A stretch of 64,000 nt of DNA from Mikania micrantha (lineage: Eukaryota; Streptophyta; Magnoliopsida; Asterales; Asteraceae), in assembly GCA_009363875.1 (NCBI GenBank), contig CM018696.1, forward strand, positions 91,720,215-91,784,214, written 5' to 3'. The stretch's first letter is position 1; the number at the start of each line of letters is the position of its first letter. Made by a program: the position numbers and the translations under genes. Under the pieces are notes generated by a model. The model was not told the DNA's origin, ran no database searches, and worked only from the letters and a program-made list of their open reading frames with translations. Positions 1 through 10,419 of the stretch are shown piece by piece.

Positions 1-34
1 TATGATAATGCAGAATTACATGGTGCTTCAAGTA

Positions 35-235
35 CAGTGATTAACAATCACAATAGCGGCGACAAGCATCATTAGTGGTGACTCTCTAGCGGCGATTTTA
101 TAATCATTGGCAACGAAGTATTAGCGACGACCTTTTAACGGCGATTTGTCGCCGCTAATACTATTAGTAGTGATTATTGTTATCATTAGTGGCGTCAATT
201 GTCCTGCTAATGATGTCGTTTCATATAGTGATATA
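35..235. repeat. GCGGCGAC-rich element fragment, left copy
   Basis: Short direct and inverted GCGGCGA / TCGCCGC words alternate with TAGTGGCGAC-like words. The copy at 60361-60553 ends CCTGTAGTG, the complement of a CACTACAGG terminus, so this may be a small CACTA-like or MITE element. The left end and target duplication are not clear. Confidence 0.4.
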
Positions 236-1255
236 TGAAATTCCAAACATATAAGCCTTTTTTATAGTGGGTAGCAATGAGAAACAAAGTTACAATACAA
301 ATAACAAAAAAAATGCAAATTGAAATAAACTCACAATTCAATTAAGATTGAAATAAAGAAAAATGTGATGAATTCGTAGAAGTTAATTTGTTGAGGTCTC
401 GTGTTAGACATGATATCTCATAAAACATATTTTGTTGTTTTCTCTAAAAAAGGTTTGTCTTATAGAATACAACATAAAACAATTAGTACTTTCACTTATA
501 GGAACTTATTCATTAAGAACCCGTAAATACGAAGAAACCAAAGGAGCTAATTTTGAACCACATGATTTTAGGGGTATAAAAGTAAATTTCTTTTAAAATA
601 GGGGAAGTTATTATTATACTCTTTAAACTTATGGCTAAAAATGGTTCTCTTACGCTTAGTTTTCGAAGGGAATTATTTCCTTCCAAATCGAAAGGAAAGT
701 AAAACTAAACAATTTTGCCTAGTTTTCTTACATTTCCTTCCCTTTCCCCTCCATAAATGAAACTTGGGAACACAAACATGTTTCTTCTTTCCTTCTAACT
801 CTCTTCTTTTCTCTCCTTAAATAAACTCGAGAATAGAGCGTTGGTTCTCAAGTTGCAATAGTTCTCATTTTAACATCCCCTTAATTATAATTGTCAAGTT
901 TTAAATACAGTTGTAAACTATAAGTGAAAAATGTATATTTTATTGTTAGATGTTTCTGCGTGTTTCTGTTAACTTCAAGTATACATACAAAGTGTTGAAT
1001 TCTAGTGATTATAGGTGTATTAACTAATATATCCTTTTTAGTTTTTTTATACTTAACAAAATAAAAAATCTTTTGTTTTTTATAGGATTAAAGAAATGAG
1101 TTAATTTGCATTAAACATTTGTAATAATAATGTAATTAGTTTAATGATCAGCTGAAACACATTGTTATTTTTCAATTGTTGCACATTAGCATTAAAACTT
1201 GTGATCTAAAGTTTTGTTAACTCAGCAATCACATGTTGTAAGAATAAATGTCCAA

Positions 1256-1417
1256 GCAATGTTCCTTAGTTTAAGTGGTTGAGAAGAATGTCACGGGTTC
1301 AAGTCTTGGTATTGACAAAATAGAAGTTTCATATTGGACAGTGGTTTTTCCATAAGGTGTGGATGTGATCCGGTGGTTTATGACCCTTAGGTGATCCAAA
1401 TTGCCGTTTGAAAGAAA
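1256..1417 (+). mobile_element. tRNA-derived SINE with about 16-bp target duplication
   Basis: A 162-bp insert carries a pol III A box (TAGTTTAAGTGG, 1267-1278) and B box (GGTTCAAGTC, 1296-1305) spaced as in tRNA-derived SINEs. It is flanked by AAGAATAAATGTCCAA (1240-1255) and AAGAATACATGTCCAA (1418-1433), 15 of 16 identical. The paralogous arm near 61072-61092 has a single AAGAATACATGTCCAA and no insert, so this is a filled/empty site pair. The Au-like SINE group is a possible family; assignment is uncertain. Confidence 0.72.
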
Positions 1418-1921
1418 AAGAATACATGTCCAACACAACCAAATATAAAAAAGTGATAATTTTTTGTCACTCTCAACAAAGATGAGATTGATATTGTACA
1501 GATAATTATTTGAAAATAATCGTTATTAGTGTCTAATATTTTCATGTTTTGAAAATATGACCGTAATTTTTAATATATTTTTTTATTTCACTTCCCTTTA
1601 TCGCGTCAGTTGAACACTCATACCCTTGCCGTTTGAAAGAAAAAGAATACATGTCCAACACAACCAAATATAAAAAAGTGATAATTTTTTGTCACTCTCA
1701 ACAAAGATGAGATTGATATTGTACATATAATTATTTGAAAATAATCATTATTAGTGTCTAATATCTTCATGTTTTGAAAATATGACCGTAATTTTTAATA
1801 TATTTTTTTATTTCACTTCCCTTTATCTCGTCAGTTGAACACTCATACCCTTGCCGTTTGAAGGAAAAAGAATACATGTCCAACACAACCAAATATAAAA
1901 AAGTGATAATTTTTTGTCACT
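1401..1921. repeat. 225-bp tandem repeat, 2.3 copies
   Basis: Units begin at 1401, 1626 and 1851 with TTGCCGTTTGAA; the third unit is cut at about 1921. Each unit contains the last 17 bases of the SINE, so the tandem duplication came after the SINE insertion. The unit end (GAACACTCATACCCTTGC) matches the TFCD promoter at about 61767, and CCCTTGC is shared at the join, suggesting microhomology-mediated duplication. Confidence 0.85.
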
Positions 1922-1985
1922 CGACAACATCGTTTCAAATGGCCAAGTTGCAGATCTCTCATCTGTCCGAAAGATCCAATCGATT
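1920..1985 (+). pseudogene. TFCD exon 1 remnant, last 22 codons
   Basis: Codons LDNIVSNGQVADLSSVRKIQ plus SI are identical in translation to the end of TFCD exon 1 in the right arm (62062-62127), followed by a GT donor at 1986. The first 43 codons and the promoter are missing: the preceding bases belong to the truncated 225-bp repeat, joined at GTCACTC/GAC. Without a start codon this cannot be expressed as TFCD. Confidence 0.85.
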
Positions 1986-2113
1986 GTACGTTCTAATTAT
2001 TCAATCGCATTTCAGATTTCAGTTATCAATTTTAGGAATTGCGATTGGAGCTTGTTTATTTTGAAATTTAAACTATCTGGTTCATGATCATAAGTAATCT
2101 GTAGCTTTATTTA

Positions 2114-3292
2114 CAGTGGTTTGACCAAAAGTTTAGGTGGCCGAAACTTTGCAACATTTAAATTTTTTCCCTAACGCTAACACGGACACACGGTATATCT
2201 TAAGTTAAATGTTCAGGTTGGTGATTCGGGTCGGGTCGGGTCAAACAATAAAAAGTAGATTTTTTAGAACAAAAAAAACCTAAATAATTATCATGATGAG
2301 TGAAAAAGTTGAGTACCTTAAAAAAGATTACAACTCAGCTCAACGACCTTTAAGATTTTTAAATTCATGCCCTAGGCTGACCTTTAAGGTTTCTGCCGTG
2401 GTATGTCATGATGTTGGAGTTCAAGTTCTTCTTCAAGAACAACAGGGTGAGGTGGGCCACGGTGCAAGGCCTGTGTTTTGGTCAAACTGTATCAAGTAGT
2501 AAATCATATCAAATATCCTATGTTTTGGTCAATAATTCTGCAAGGCTTGTGTTTTGCTTAAGGCAGAAAATTGAATACCTAATTCCATCCATTCTAGTAA
2601 ATGTTTTTCCATGCATTGGTTATTAAAAAAACATGGTTGAATCAGTTTCAATCAAATAACTTGATTTGAGACGAACATAAAGAATCAAATCAAGATAGAT
2701 ATCACTTCCTTTATTATATCATCATAGAACACAACTTTTACCTTACCATGTTTCTTTAATATAAAACACTCAATACTTTCTCATAAAACAAACAAATATC
2801 AAAGTCACAAACAAACTTAAGTTCTATGACTGTTGATGCTTTCAAGGTAACAATTCTTTAAAAAAATAAACAAAAATCAAAACCCTAAATGTTTAGATTG
2901 ATTAGTAACAAGTATTTGATGCTTTCAAGGTAACAATTCTATACAATTGGGTATTTGGGTTGGGTTGGGTTGGATCTTGGTTCTTGAAGCAACTTTGGTC
3001 TTGGGCTTAATTCATTAAAAGTAATTAATCAATTGGGTTCTAACTTTTAACCCATAAATTTATTTGGTATATACTTTATAGGTATAATCGAATCAGTTTA
3101 ACGGTTTTATATGTTTATAAATATTAAAAATTTGTTTGGTATAAAATACTTATAAATTTTTTTCAGGGGGGGCGAAATAAAAATTTTTTAAAAATTTACA
3201 CTACGAATCGACGAATCGAGAAATGTACACTACTAAGCGACAAAACAGGGGGGGCGGTCGCCCCTCCTAGTCTCTTCAAAGCTGCGCCTCTG
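2114..3292. mobile_element. Non-autonomous hAT element (1.18 kb) in TFCD-copy intron
   Basis: It is flanked by the perfect 8-bp duplication TTTATTTA (2106-2113 and 3293-3300). Termini are CAGTGGTTTGACC on the left and, read inward from the right, CAGAGGCGCAGCTTTG, fitting hAT ends (CAGNGG...). The paralogous intron at 62240-62255 lacks the insert, so insertion followed the segmental duplication. No transposase-like ORF is present; internal GGGTCGGGTCGGG and GGGTTGGGTTGGG runs are low complexity. Confidence 0.8.
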
Positions 3293-3597
3293 TTTATTTA
3301 GACTTAATATCATCTTAGTCAGTAAGTAGGCATGTGATCGGAGGTATTTTGATAGTCTCTTAGATCAATATTTCCATAGCATGTTAAGTATTCAAATTGG
3401 AGCTTGTTTAGTGCAAGTTAAAACTGATATGTCACTGAATCATGCATAACTTTCTTAGATGGACTGCTATCAAATCATTATGTTTCACTATTCTGTTATT
3501 ATATGTATGTTGCTAAACAAGAAACTGCACTTTTGAGGATTCAAGAGAGAAAAAATTTATTATCATGTGCTAAGTTCATATTTTGTGATTTCTGCAG

Positions 3598-4145
3598 CTG
3601 GACAAATATCAGGAACAAGGACAATTGTTAGAACCATACCTGGAGAGCATAATTTCTCCCTTGATGCTTATTGTTCGATCCAAAACAATTGAATTAGGCA
3701 CAGATTCCAATAAACTTGTTAAAATAATCAAGCCTTTATGCATTATAATATATACTTTGGTCACAGTTTGTGGTTACAAAGCTGTAATCAGGTTCTTTCC
3801 ACATCACGTTTCTGATTTAGAACCAGCAGTGTGTCTTTTGGAGAAATGCCATGGCACGACTGTAGGAACAGCATTGAGGCAAGAAAGTACCGGAGAAATG
3901 GATACCAAATGTGTTATATTATTGTGGCTATCAATACTTGTATTGGTTACTTTTGATATATCATCTGTGGATACAAGTATTGTAAATACTCAATCTATTG
4001 ATGCAAATGAACCACCTCCTTTGGTGGCTAGGATACTAAAGATCTCAAAAGAATACCTTTCAAGTGCGGGTCCCATGCAAACAATAGCTGGATTGCTTCT
4101 TTCAAAGCTTCTAACACGTCCAGATATGAGGCCTGCTTTTACAAG
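3598..4145 (+). pseudogene. Tubulin-folding cofactor D exon 2 copy (truncated gene)
   Basis: This 548-nt block is preceded by TTTCTGCAG and followed by a GT, like exon 2 of the real gene (62552-63099). The whole frame is open and encodes the N-terminal HEAT-repeat part of TFCD (LEPYLESIISPL, VCGYKAVIRFFPHHVSDLEP, LRQESTGEM). A few residues differ from the right copy (L/H at PLML versus PLMH, D/E at GEMD/GEME, VTFD versus VPFD). Exons 3 onward are absent; after 4145 the sequence leaves TFCD and meets an unrelated minus-strand fragment. Non-functional by structure although the exon itself has no stop. Confidence 0.9.
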
Positions 4146-4216
4146 GTTCGATTGTAGGAATTGTAGGAATTCAATCCATCAGCATGCATAAACAACTATC
4201 AATGTATTGAGATAGA

Positions 4217-5790
4217 AGTGAAGTTTTAAAGGATCCATGCGGGAGGGACCCGGCTCAAGTAGCAGACCCCCCGCTTATCAGCCTTAGCGGCCTCCTTCAT
4301 TAACTGTTTTTTTCCTTTTATTTTTCCGTTCAGCCTTTACTTTATCTAATTCTAAATCTGGCATTCCCTTTGTAGAATCCTCTCTTTTGACTTGTTCTTC
4401 ATCAGCCATTCTTCCAAACCTATAAGTGGGAAGAAATCAGTGGCTAAAAAGAAAAGAACATTATAATATAAGGGTATATACTCTAAAAATTGTTCTTTGT
4501 TGGTTCTTCCTAAACAAAACACTCAGTTTCACAAAATGAGTAATTGTAGATCATCCAAGTGCCAAGACAACAGTTTGTTTTGCAACATTTGCTACAGTTT
4601 ATAAAACTAGCTCATTGTTACCGAGCAAAGTGTAATTTATCAAGTTTTCACCCTAAAAAAAATGTTACAAACAAAAAACACAAGCAAAGGTTAGAAAATG
4701 ATTATCACTTCATTACTCAATTCCTAATGTGCAGTCCAAGGGTTATCTGATGTCAAATGTTAAAGAACCAAAGAAGGAAAACTCCAAAATATAGACTCAA
4801 CAAGTGTAAATTTTTTTAAAGTGTAATTAGCATTAAGCGGAGTATTACCATAATAAGAATGTGATCATTAGCGCTAAAGATGATAACAGATGCATCAAAC
4901 ATTCAAACCTGCCCTCGTTCTGCTAACGGAATCCATAATCTAAGTAGCTAAATTTTCTAGATCTGAGGGTAAAATTGATCACTTGCATAATTTGGTGACA
5001 GAAATCATCACGAAATCAAGCTTGAAACATGGTTCAAATTTCTTGCAAAGCTGTAAAATTTATACAAAATCTCTGTTTTATGAATGAGCAAAACATTACC
5101 ATAAGAAATATAGAGGCTCAGATATGTAATCGATCCACATACATCGAAAGGAAGAACCAAAAATTAAAACCGATACAGCACCAAAATAGAACCACATACT
5201 TCAAGATGTTCCCTATGAATGATAAGTTCATGTGGGTCCCATCTAAAGTTTCAACAACTCTTAAACCCCAACCCATCAGAATGATCATCCGTTCCGTTTT
5301 TTGTATTCGGTTTGTTTGGTTTTCTTAAAAATTTTAAACCCTACTGAACCAAACTAGAAACACGTCTAATCAAACTATATTCAACTTGATTCGATTTCCG
5401 TTAAAAAAATGAACAAACCGTTCATCCAAATTCAACCAAAAAACGAAGAAATCACAAGTAGTTACAACTGGTATGAATAAATTTAAACAATTAAAACTCC
5501 CTATTTCTCAAATCATCAAACCATCATCTGAAAACTAACAACCTGTTCAATTAAATTTTAGTTTAACAACTCATACTTGATTTCTGATCGGAAATTATAT
5601 CTATTTTCTGTCGAATAATGACTGAGTTCTGATCGGAAAGTTTTAGAGAGAGAGAGAGAGGAAAACAGAAAATAGAGAGACATACCCGATGGTCGCGAAA
5701 ATGATGGTTCAGCTTCTGATCGTAATCCACTGTCGGAGGTCGCCAAGGTGTTGTTAGGAGGGGAGACCGGTGACCAAAAGAATTAGAATA
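4217..5790 (-). pseudogene. ABT1/ESF2-like rRNA-processing protein, 5' gene fragment
   Basis: On the minus strand an ATG at 4409-4407 opens a basic N-terminus (MADEEQVKREDSTKG...) that stops at 4284. In the next frame the sequence reads KEAAKADKRGVCYLSRVPP, then, after a further shift, MDPLKL. RGVCYLSRVPPHMD is a hallmark of the ABT1/ESF2 family of nucleolar RRM proteins needed for 18S rRNA maturation. An acceptor (TATAG, 4424-4420) lies just upstream of the ATG, and a likely 5' UTR exon ends at a GT donor at 5685-5684, giving a 1.27-kb leader intron (4420-5685) with an (AG)n run at 5646-5660. The RRM is missing: similarity ends near 4217, abutting the TFCD fragment. Two frame breaks and truncation make it a pseudogene. 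Family call from memory of motifs. Confidence 0.6.
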
Positions 5791-6137
5791 TGAGATTTTA
5801 GTTTTATGTGAACGATTGATCAGATGCTTTTAGACTATCCACAACGGTCACCCCACTGAAAACCCTTCCTCACTGAAATTTCATGTCACGTCATCACCGC
5901 AATGAAAACCTTAAACACCCACAATGGTCACCCCACTGAAAACATTTCCCCACTATTCCACGTCATCAACATTTTTTAAATTTAATTGATTTATTTAATT
6001 TTTTCTTTTTGCAAACTAAAAATAATAAATTTAGAATTTAATTAAACCATTCAAATAAAGATACAAATCAAATAAAAATTACATTGCAAATTTAAATAAA
6101 AAAACCATACAAAAAAAACTAACAATTCAAATAAAAT

Positions 6138-7371
6138 TTAACGATATTTATCCAAGAGTTTCTTTTTCATTTTTTTCATTATTTTACGATCTTCGTCGTC
6201 GAGCATGTCGGGAGGCATAGACTCAAGTGCTCTGAGGTCGGCTCGGAGAGTTTTCTCTTCGTGCATTTTTTTTCCTATCTTCGTGTTTTTGTTTTTGAAA
6301 AGTAGTGAAAGCTTGGAGTTGATCAGCGAGTTCGGTTGTTGACGGGTTAGAGGAGACGGTTTGACGACTCGAAGAGGAAGCCGTTTTGTTGTATCTCGAC
6401 CCGTCGGTCTAACCGGTTCCGGTGGGGTGTCGAACTCGGCTTCTTCTTCGTCATCCTCGAGGGTAACCGCGTAATTTGTATGTGCGGTCGAACCCCCCGG
6501 CGAATACTCATTCGATTCGGAGTTTTTGGTTCTTTTTGAAGAACCTTGGACCTCGTTACCTTCTTGGCAAAGAACACGGAATTTTGGCGAGTCTTTTATC
6601 GCCACCCAAACGTGGTAGTGGTTAAATGTTTGGCCGTTACTCTTTAGTTGGTATTCCTTTTCGGCTCATTTCAACACGTTCTCGTCGCACATCCCGCTTT
6701 TTCGGTTGTTGGCGCAGTTGCTATAGATCCCAGTAAACTTTGTTAACTTGGTGCACATATCCTTCCACTTTGAATTTAATTGATGATATGTGCGGTATTC
6801 GGCATCGAATCCCATCACATTGTGCCAATTAACGGTTACTTTTTTCCAAAAATTTTCACGTTTTTGCGAATTACCTACAAAAAAAATTAATCAAAAGTTA
6901 AAAAATTAAACCCTTTAAAATAATATATAACAAAAGTAAGTAAACAACTTTTTACCTTTGGTTTTGTTCTCGGATTCGTCCATGTAGCATCTTCCGAGAG
7001 CGATTTCTTCATCGTGAGTCCATTGCTTCGGTGCCATTGGACCACTGCTCGGCCCTGTTCCGGCCGACTGTTTGTTTTTCTTACCTTTTTTGCGTTTTTG
7101 AGTGTCTTGTGTCTCCGGCACGACCTCGTTATCAGGTTGACTCGGTGACACAAAATCATATTCGAACCTAGGTTGGGAGTAGGGAGCAAAACTGGGTTGA
7201 AAGTTTGAAGGAGTTTGGAAGGTTGGTGGATGTTGTTGAAAGTGTTGGATGTTGTTGAAAGTGTTGGATGTTTGGGTTTTGTTGTAGTTGAACCAATAAA
7301 TTTCTAAGCGATTCAGGATCGTATGAGAATGGGTTGAATTCGGGATTGGGATTGTTAGGCCTTGGATTCAT
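6138..7371 (-). pseudogene. Myb/SANT-like + NAM-associated C-terminal domain protein (Harbinger ORF1 type)
   Basis: Two exons on the minus strand: 7371-6956 and 6874-6138, with GT at 6955-6954 and AG at 6876-6875. Exon 1 encodes MNPRPNNPNPEFNPFSYDP, a Gln-rich segment, then PKQWTHDEEIALGRCYMDES, the start of a SANT-like helix; exon 2 continues NFWKKVTVNWHNVMGFDAEY and WKDMCTKLTKFTGIYSNCAN, typical of the Harbinger-associated Myb-like family (often mis-annotated as glutathione S-transferase T3-like), ending in a Lys-rich C-terminus. Two lesions: a 19-bp tandem duplication in exon 1 (7227-7264) shifts the frame, and a TGA interrupts exon 2 after CDENVLK (about 6665). Family is clear; no longer coding. 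Confidence 0.8.
7227..7264. repeat. 19-bp tandem duplication (frameshifting)
   Basis: TGGATGTTGTTGAAAGTGT occurs twice head to tail (7227-7245, 7246-7264). Nineteen is not a multiple of three; removing one copy would put the two halves of exon 1 of the Myb-like gene in one frame. Confidence 0.9.
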
Positions 7372-7722
7372 GTTTGTAATTTTTTTAAAAAAAATATAGA
7401 GAGAAAGATGAAAGATGAAGAGATTTGAGTGGTTTTTTGGGTAAAAAGGTTGAGTATTTATTTAGTTTAAAAAATTTGTTTTTTTTTTTTAACAAAATTG
7501 CCGTTAAACAACGGATATATATATATTGGCCAATCAAATTCATTCATTTTCGACGGGGAGCGGGAGCCGTTGGAGGCATCTCAGCAGGGGCCGCGGCAAG
7601 GGGGCGGTGTTCCCGTTTGACCCCGTCGTGGGCATCAACCCCGTGGGCTGGGCGTGACACCCACTGTGGGTAGTCTTATAGTTAGGTCAGATAGTTTTTG
7701 TTGAATTTATAAATTATTAAAA

Positions 7723-8795
7723 GAGATAAATGCAATTTGCAAACCTTTGGTTTATTTTTTCTGAAGGTTGCAATCCTTTTTTTTATTTTTGCAACTTGCA
7801 ACTATGTGTTTTTAAAAATCTTGCAATCTGCACCCATTCAGTTGAAATTAACATAACTTTGCTAGTTTATGAGGGTAAAATTGTAATTTATTATTTATTA
7901 TTAAATTAATAGTCTTATTTCAAAATACTGGTAACTATCAGGATTTTCGTTCGGTTCGGTTAAAAAATTTTCAAAACCGATTAAACGGAACTGTATAGGC
8001 CAAAAAAGTTGTTAACCTGGCCGTTGAACACCCCTATGGTCAAGGTCATAAATCTGAGCACGGCCTATTTAATTAATTATGTCGTAAACCTCTATTCTAA
8101 CCGAATAATTTTTAAATCACTTATCGTAAATACGACCCATGTAAATCAGTGAAGTATAATTGTGTGTACTGTCTTAATTGAAAAAACTAAAAAAAAAATT
8201 ACATGGCAAATAGCCAAATTGTTATACATTGCATTAAATTACAACTATCAGATATAAAATACTTAATTTCAAGTTTTCGTGCATGAAAAGACAAAGGTTG
8301 GTGCATAAAACATTACAAAAGAATCCAAATCAGATGGCATTATATTTTCATCTCCTAGTCTTCTCTAACCCATGTATTTGCAGACTTCAAGTTTCCCTTT
8401 TGGGCTTCATAATCTACAATTAACCATTTATACACTTTGTTAGGTTAAACTTGATGGAAAATTCATGACTTTTATGACTAAGCAAACACATAGACACGAT
8501 CTTGTTAGCATGTCAGGATGAAGCATATCATGATGTTAATTTTAGGTCTATTGATGTATCTTGAATTAGCAAACACACAAACACGGTTAATGTAATAAGA
8601 CTATTAATTTAATAATAAATAATAAATTACAGTTTTAACCTTCATTAACTAAACAGTGTTATGTTAATTTTAACGGAACGGGTACAAGTTCCAGGCTTTT
8701 CAAAAACACAGGGTTGCAAGTTGCAAAAATAAAAAAAAAAGGTTGCAACCTCCATTAACAAATAAACCACAGAGTTGCAAATTTGCATGTAACTC
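7723..8795. mobile_element. Mutator-like element with ~200-bp terminal inverted repeats
   Basis: Flanked by the perfect 9-bp duplication TTATTAAAA (7714-7722 and 8796-8804). Termini GAGATAAATGCAATTTGC and, from the right, GAGTTACATGCAAATTTGC; the inverted repeats run to about 7919 and 8594. GAGATAA is also the start of maize Mu termini. The interior has no transposase; it holds a GGTTCGGTT repeat remnant (about 7950-8040) and a possible captured exon (minus strand, 8355-8438). Confidence 0.85.
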
Positions 8796-8805
8796 TTATT
8801 AAAAT

Positions 8806-9407
8806 TAAGCATGTATACAAATCGAACAAACATGAATAAAAGTATGTTCATGGTTGTTCATTTAAATTTAACCGAACACGAAAACAAACACAAACATATT
8901 AATGATCATGAATTTTGTGTTCGTGTTCATTTGTTAAAAAAATTAAACGAAATGTTCATGAATATAAATGATTATAAACTAACCAAAATAAACGAACAAA
9001 CATAGTTAAACATAAATGAAAACTATTGAACAAGCATAAAAGAACACGAATACGAACACGAACACTATTGAATAAGCATAAACGAATACGAACACAATTG
9101 AACAAACATAAACGAACGCGAGCGACAAGTCTCGTAAATCTAAATACATATCGTCCATACATTGTATAGCTAGCTGAACATAAACTAACATTAGATAGTT
9201 AACAAAAATTAACAAACACAGATAAATTAACATAAATAAACAAAAATAACCGAACAGTTCATAAAGATAAATAAACGAACATTAAGTGTGTTAATGTTCG
9301 TTCATTTAATTAAATAAACACAAATTTTATATTAGTATTTGTTCCTTTATTATATAAACGAACATAAATGAATTTCACGCCGAACATTCGGTTCGTTTAC
9401 AGGCCTA
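8806..9407. mobile_element. hAT-type MITE, GTTCGTGTTCG-repeat family, copy 1
   Basis: Right end ...TTCGTTTACAGGCCTA, left end TAAGCATGTATACAAATCGAAC, degenerate against the better copy at 56205-56847. Flanks ATTAAAAT (8798-8805) and ACTAAAAT (9408-9415) match 7 of 8. Nearly the whole body is made of GAACACGAACA / ATAAACGAACA words; the ORFs in it are repeat translations. Its left flank overlaps the 9-bp duplication of the neighbouring Mutator-like element. Confidence 0.7.
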
Positions 9408-10075
9408 ACTAAAATGTTTAATATTAATAACTAATATAAATAAAAAAAATTATATATTTATTCGGTTTAATTGGTTTACCGAACAAAACAAATAAAAACA
9501 AAAGTTGTATCCGAAAACCGAATTCATAATTCTGTTTGTTTTTCGGTTAAAGATAAGGTTCGGTTTGCAGTTTTTTTGATTTTTGGTATCTTTGAACACC
9601 CCTAACATAAACCAGTTTGCAAATCAAAAGAGTCGAGGAAGAGGCCAATTGATGAAATGCAATATATCATAGAGGAAATCAAATTGACAAATAAGAAAGC
9701 AAGTGTAAAGTGTGTTAGTGTCATAAGAAGGGAAAGGAACAAGAAGAGGAAGGATAGATTTTTGACCTTGTGGTTAATGAGATGTTTTGGTTTGTTAAGT
9801 GTGTCTCTTGTTTGTTTGGCTAAGTGGTATGTCTATGTGGTATGTCTTTCGAAACAATGGTTTATTTTTCTTAGGTTGTTTAATGTATGCCATCAGAAAC
9901 ATTTGATAATTCCCATTTTGGGTGTATTTTATACGGAGTATTTTAGTAATGAATACTTGGTTGTTTTTTTTATCAAGTTCTTCCATCTTCTTTAAACGTT
10001 CGTAACTTTTACATACGAAATTATTTTTTTAAATATACCATAAAAACGAACATTTTTTTATCTTGAAAACTAGTA
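9408..10075. other. AT-rich spacer with repeat debris and an unassigned ORF
   Basis: 9470-9600 is rich in TTCGGTTT words and ends TTTGAACACCCCTA, a common degraded hAT terminus. 9657-9995 is an open frame (KRPIDEMQYIIEEIKLTNKK..., a basic RRERNKKRKDR patch, then hydrophobic residues) that I do not recognise; composition and lack of a promoter make it doubtful. Confidence 0.4.
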
Positions 10076-10419
10076 CAGTGTTGCTATAAACTTTTTTTTA
10101 GTTCATCGTGTTTTTTATGTAAATCATTGTGTCTTTTGTATATAACATTGTGTCTTTCGTGCTTCCTGCTCAATGTTATTTTTTTCTGAACAATTTAAGA
10201 CACAATGATATTACAAAATACATAATGTCAATTAGAGATCACACAATGACGAATATGAATAAAACAATGTTGTTTAAAAAGCACAATTACCTGTAAAAAG
10301 ACATAATTATCTGTAAAAAAGACACAAAAAATATAATTATACACAAACGTTTAAGAAAGATACAATGACGATAACTAGACATAATGAACTGAAAAAATTC
10401 ATTTTTTATAGCAATATTA
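10076..10419. mobile_element. Probable MITE with TTGCTATAAA inverted termini
   Basis: Left GTGTTGCTATAAACTTTT and right ...ATTTTTTATAGCAATATT are inverted repeats. The body has many ACACAATGA / TCATTGTGTC words in both orientations. No convincing target-site duplication was found (TA or TAC possible), so the superfamily is open. Confidence 0.45.

Larger units (their letters stand above)
1..4145. repeat. Left arm of direct segmental duplication (truncated, decayed)
   Basis: From base 1 the sequence follows the stretch starting near 60331 in the same orientation: the splice-site-like GCAG and following AATTACATGG, the GCGGCGAC repeats, long AT-rich blocks, then tubulin-folding cofactor D (TFCD) exon 1 end, intron 1 and exon 2. 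Homology stops at the end of exon 2 (4145). Compared with the right arm this copy has gained a SINE (1256-1417), a 225-bp tandem repeat and a hAT element (2114-3292), and has lost most of the TFCD promoter and the first 43 codons. The duplication starts upstream of the window. The copy order is inferred: the arm that continues into further exons at 60-64 kb is taken as the functional locus. Confidence 0.85.
5833..7675. mobile_element. PIF/Harbinger-type element carrying only the Myb-like gene
   Basis: Flanked by TTA (5830-5832 and 7676-7678), the usual Harbinger target duplication. Terminal inverted repeats are GACTATCCACAACGG and, from the right, GACTACCCACAGTGG (12 of 15). The left subterminal region repeats CAACGGTCACCCCACTGAAAA as CAATGGTCACCCCACTGAAAA near 5920; the right 115 bp are GC-rich. 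The single gene inside is the minus-strand Myb/SANT-like pseudogene 6138-7371. No DDE transposase is visible, so mobilisation would have needed one in trans. Confidence 0.75.

Noticed and set aside
8811..9233. Overlapping ORFs on both strands
   Set aside because: Translations of GAACACGAACA repeats in a hAT MITE.
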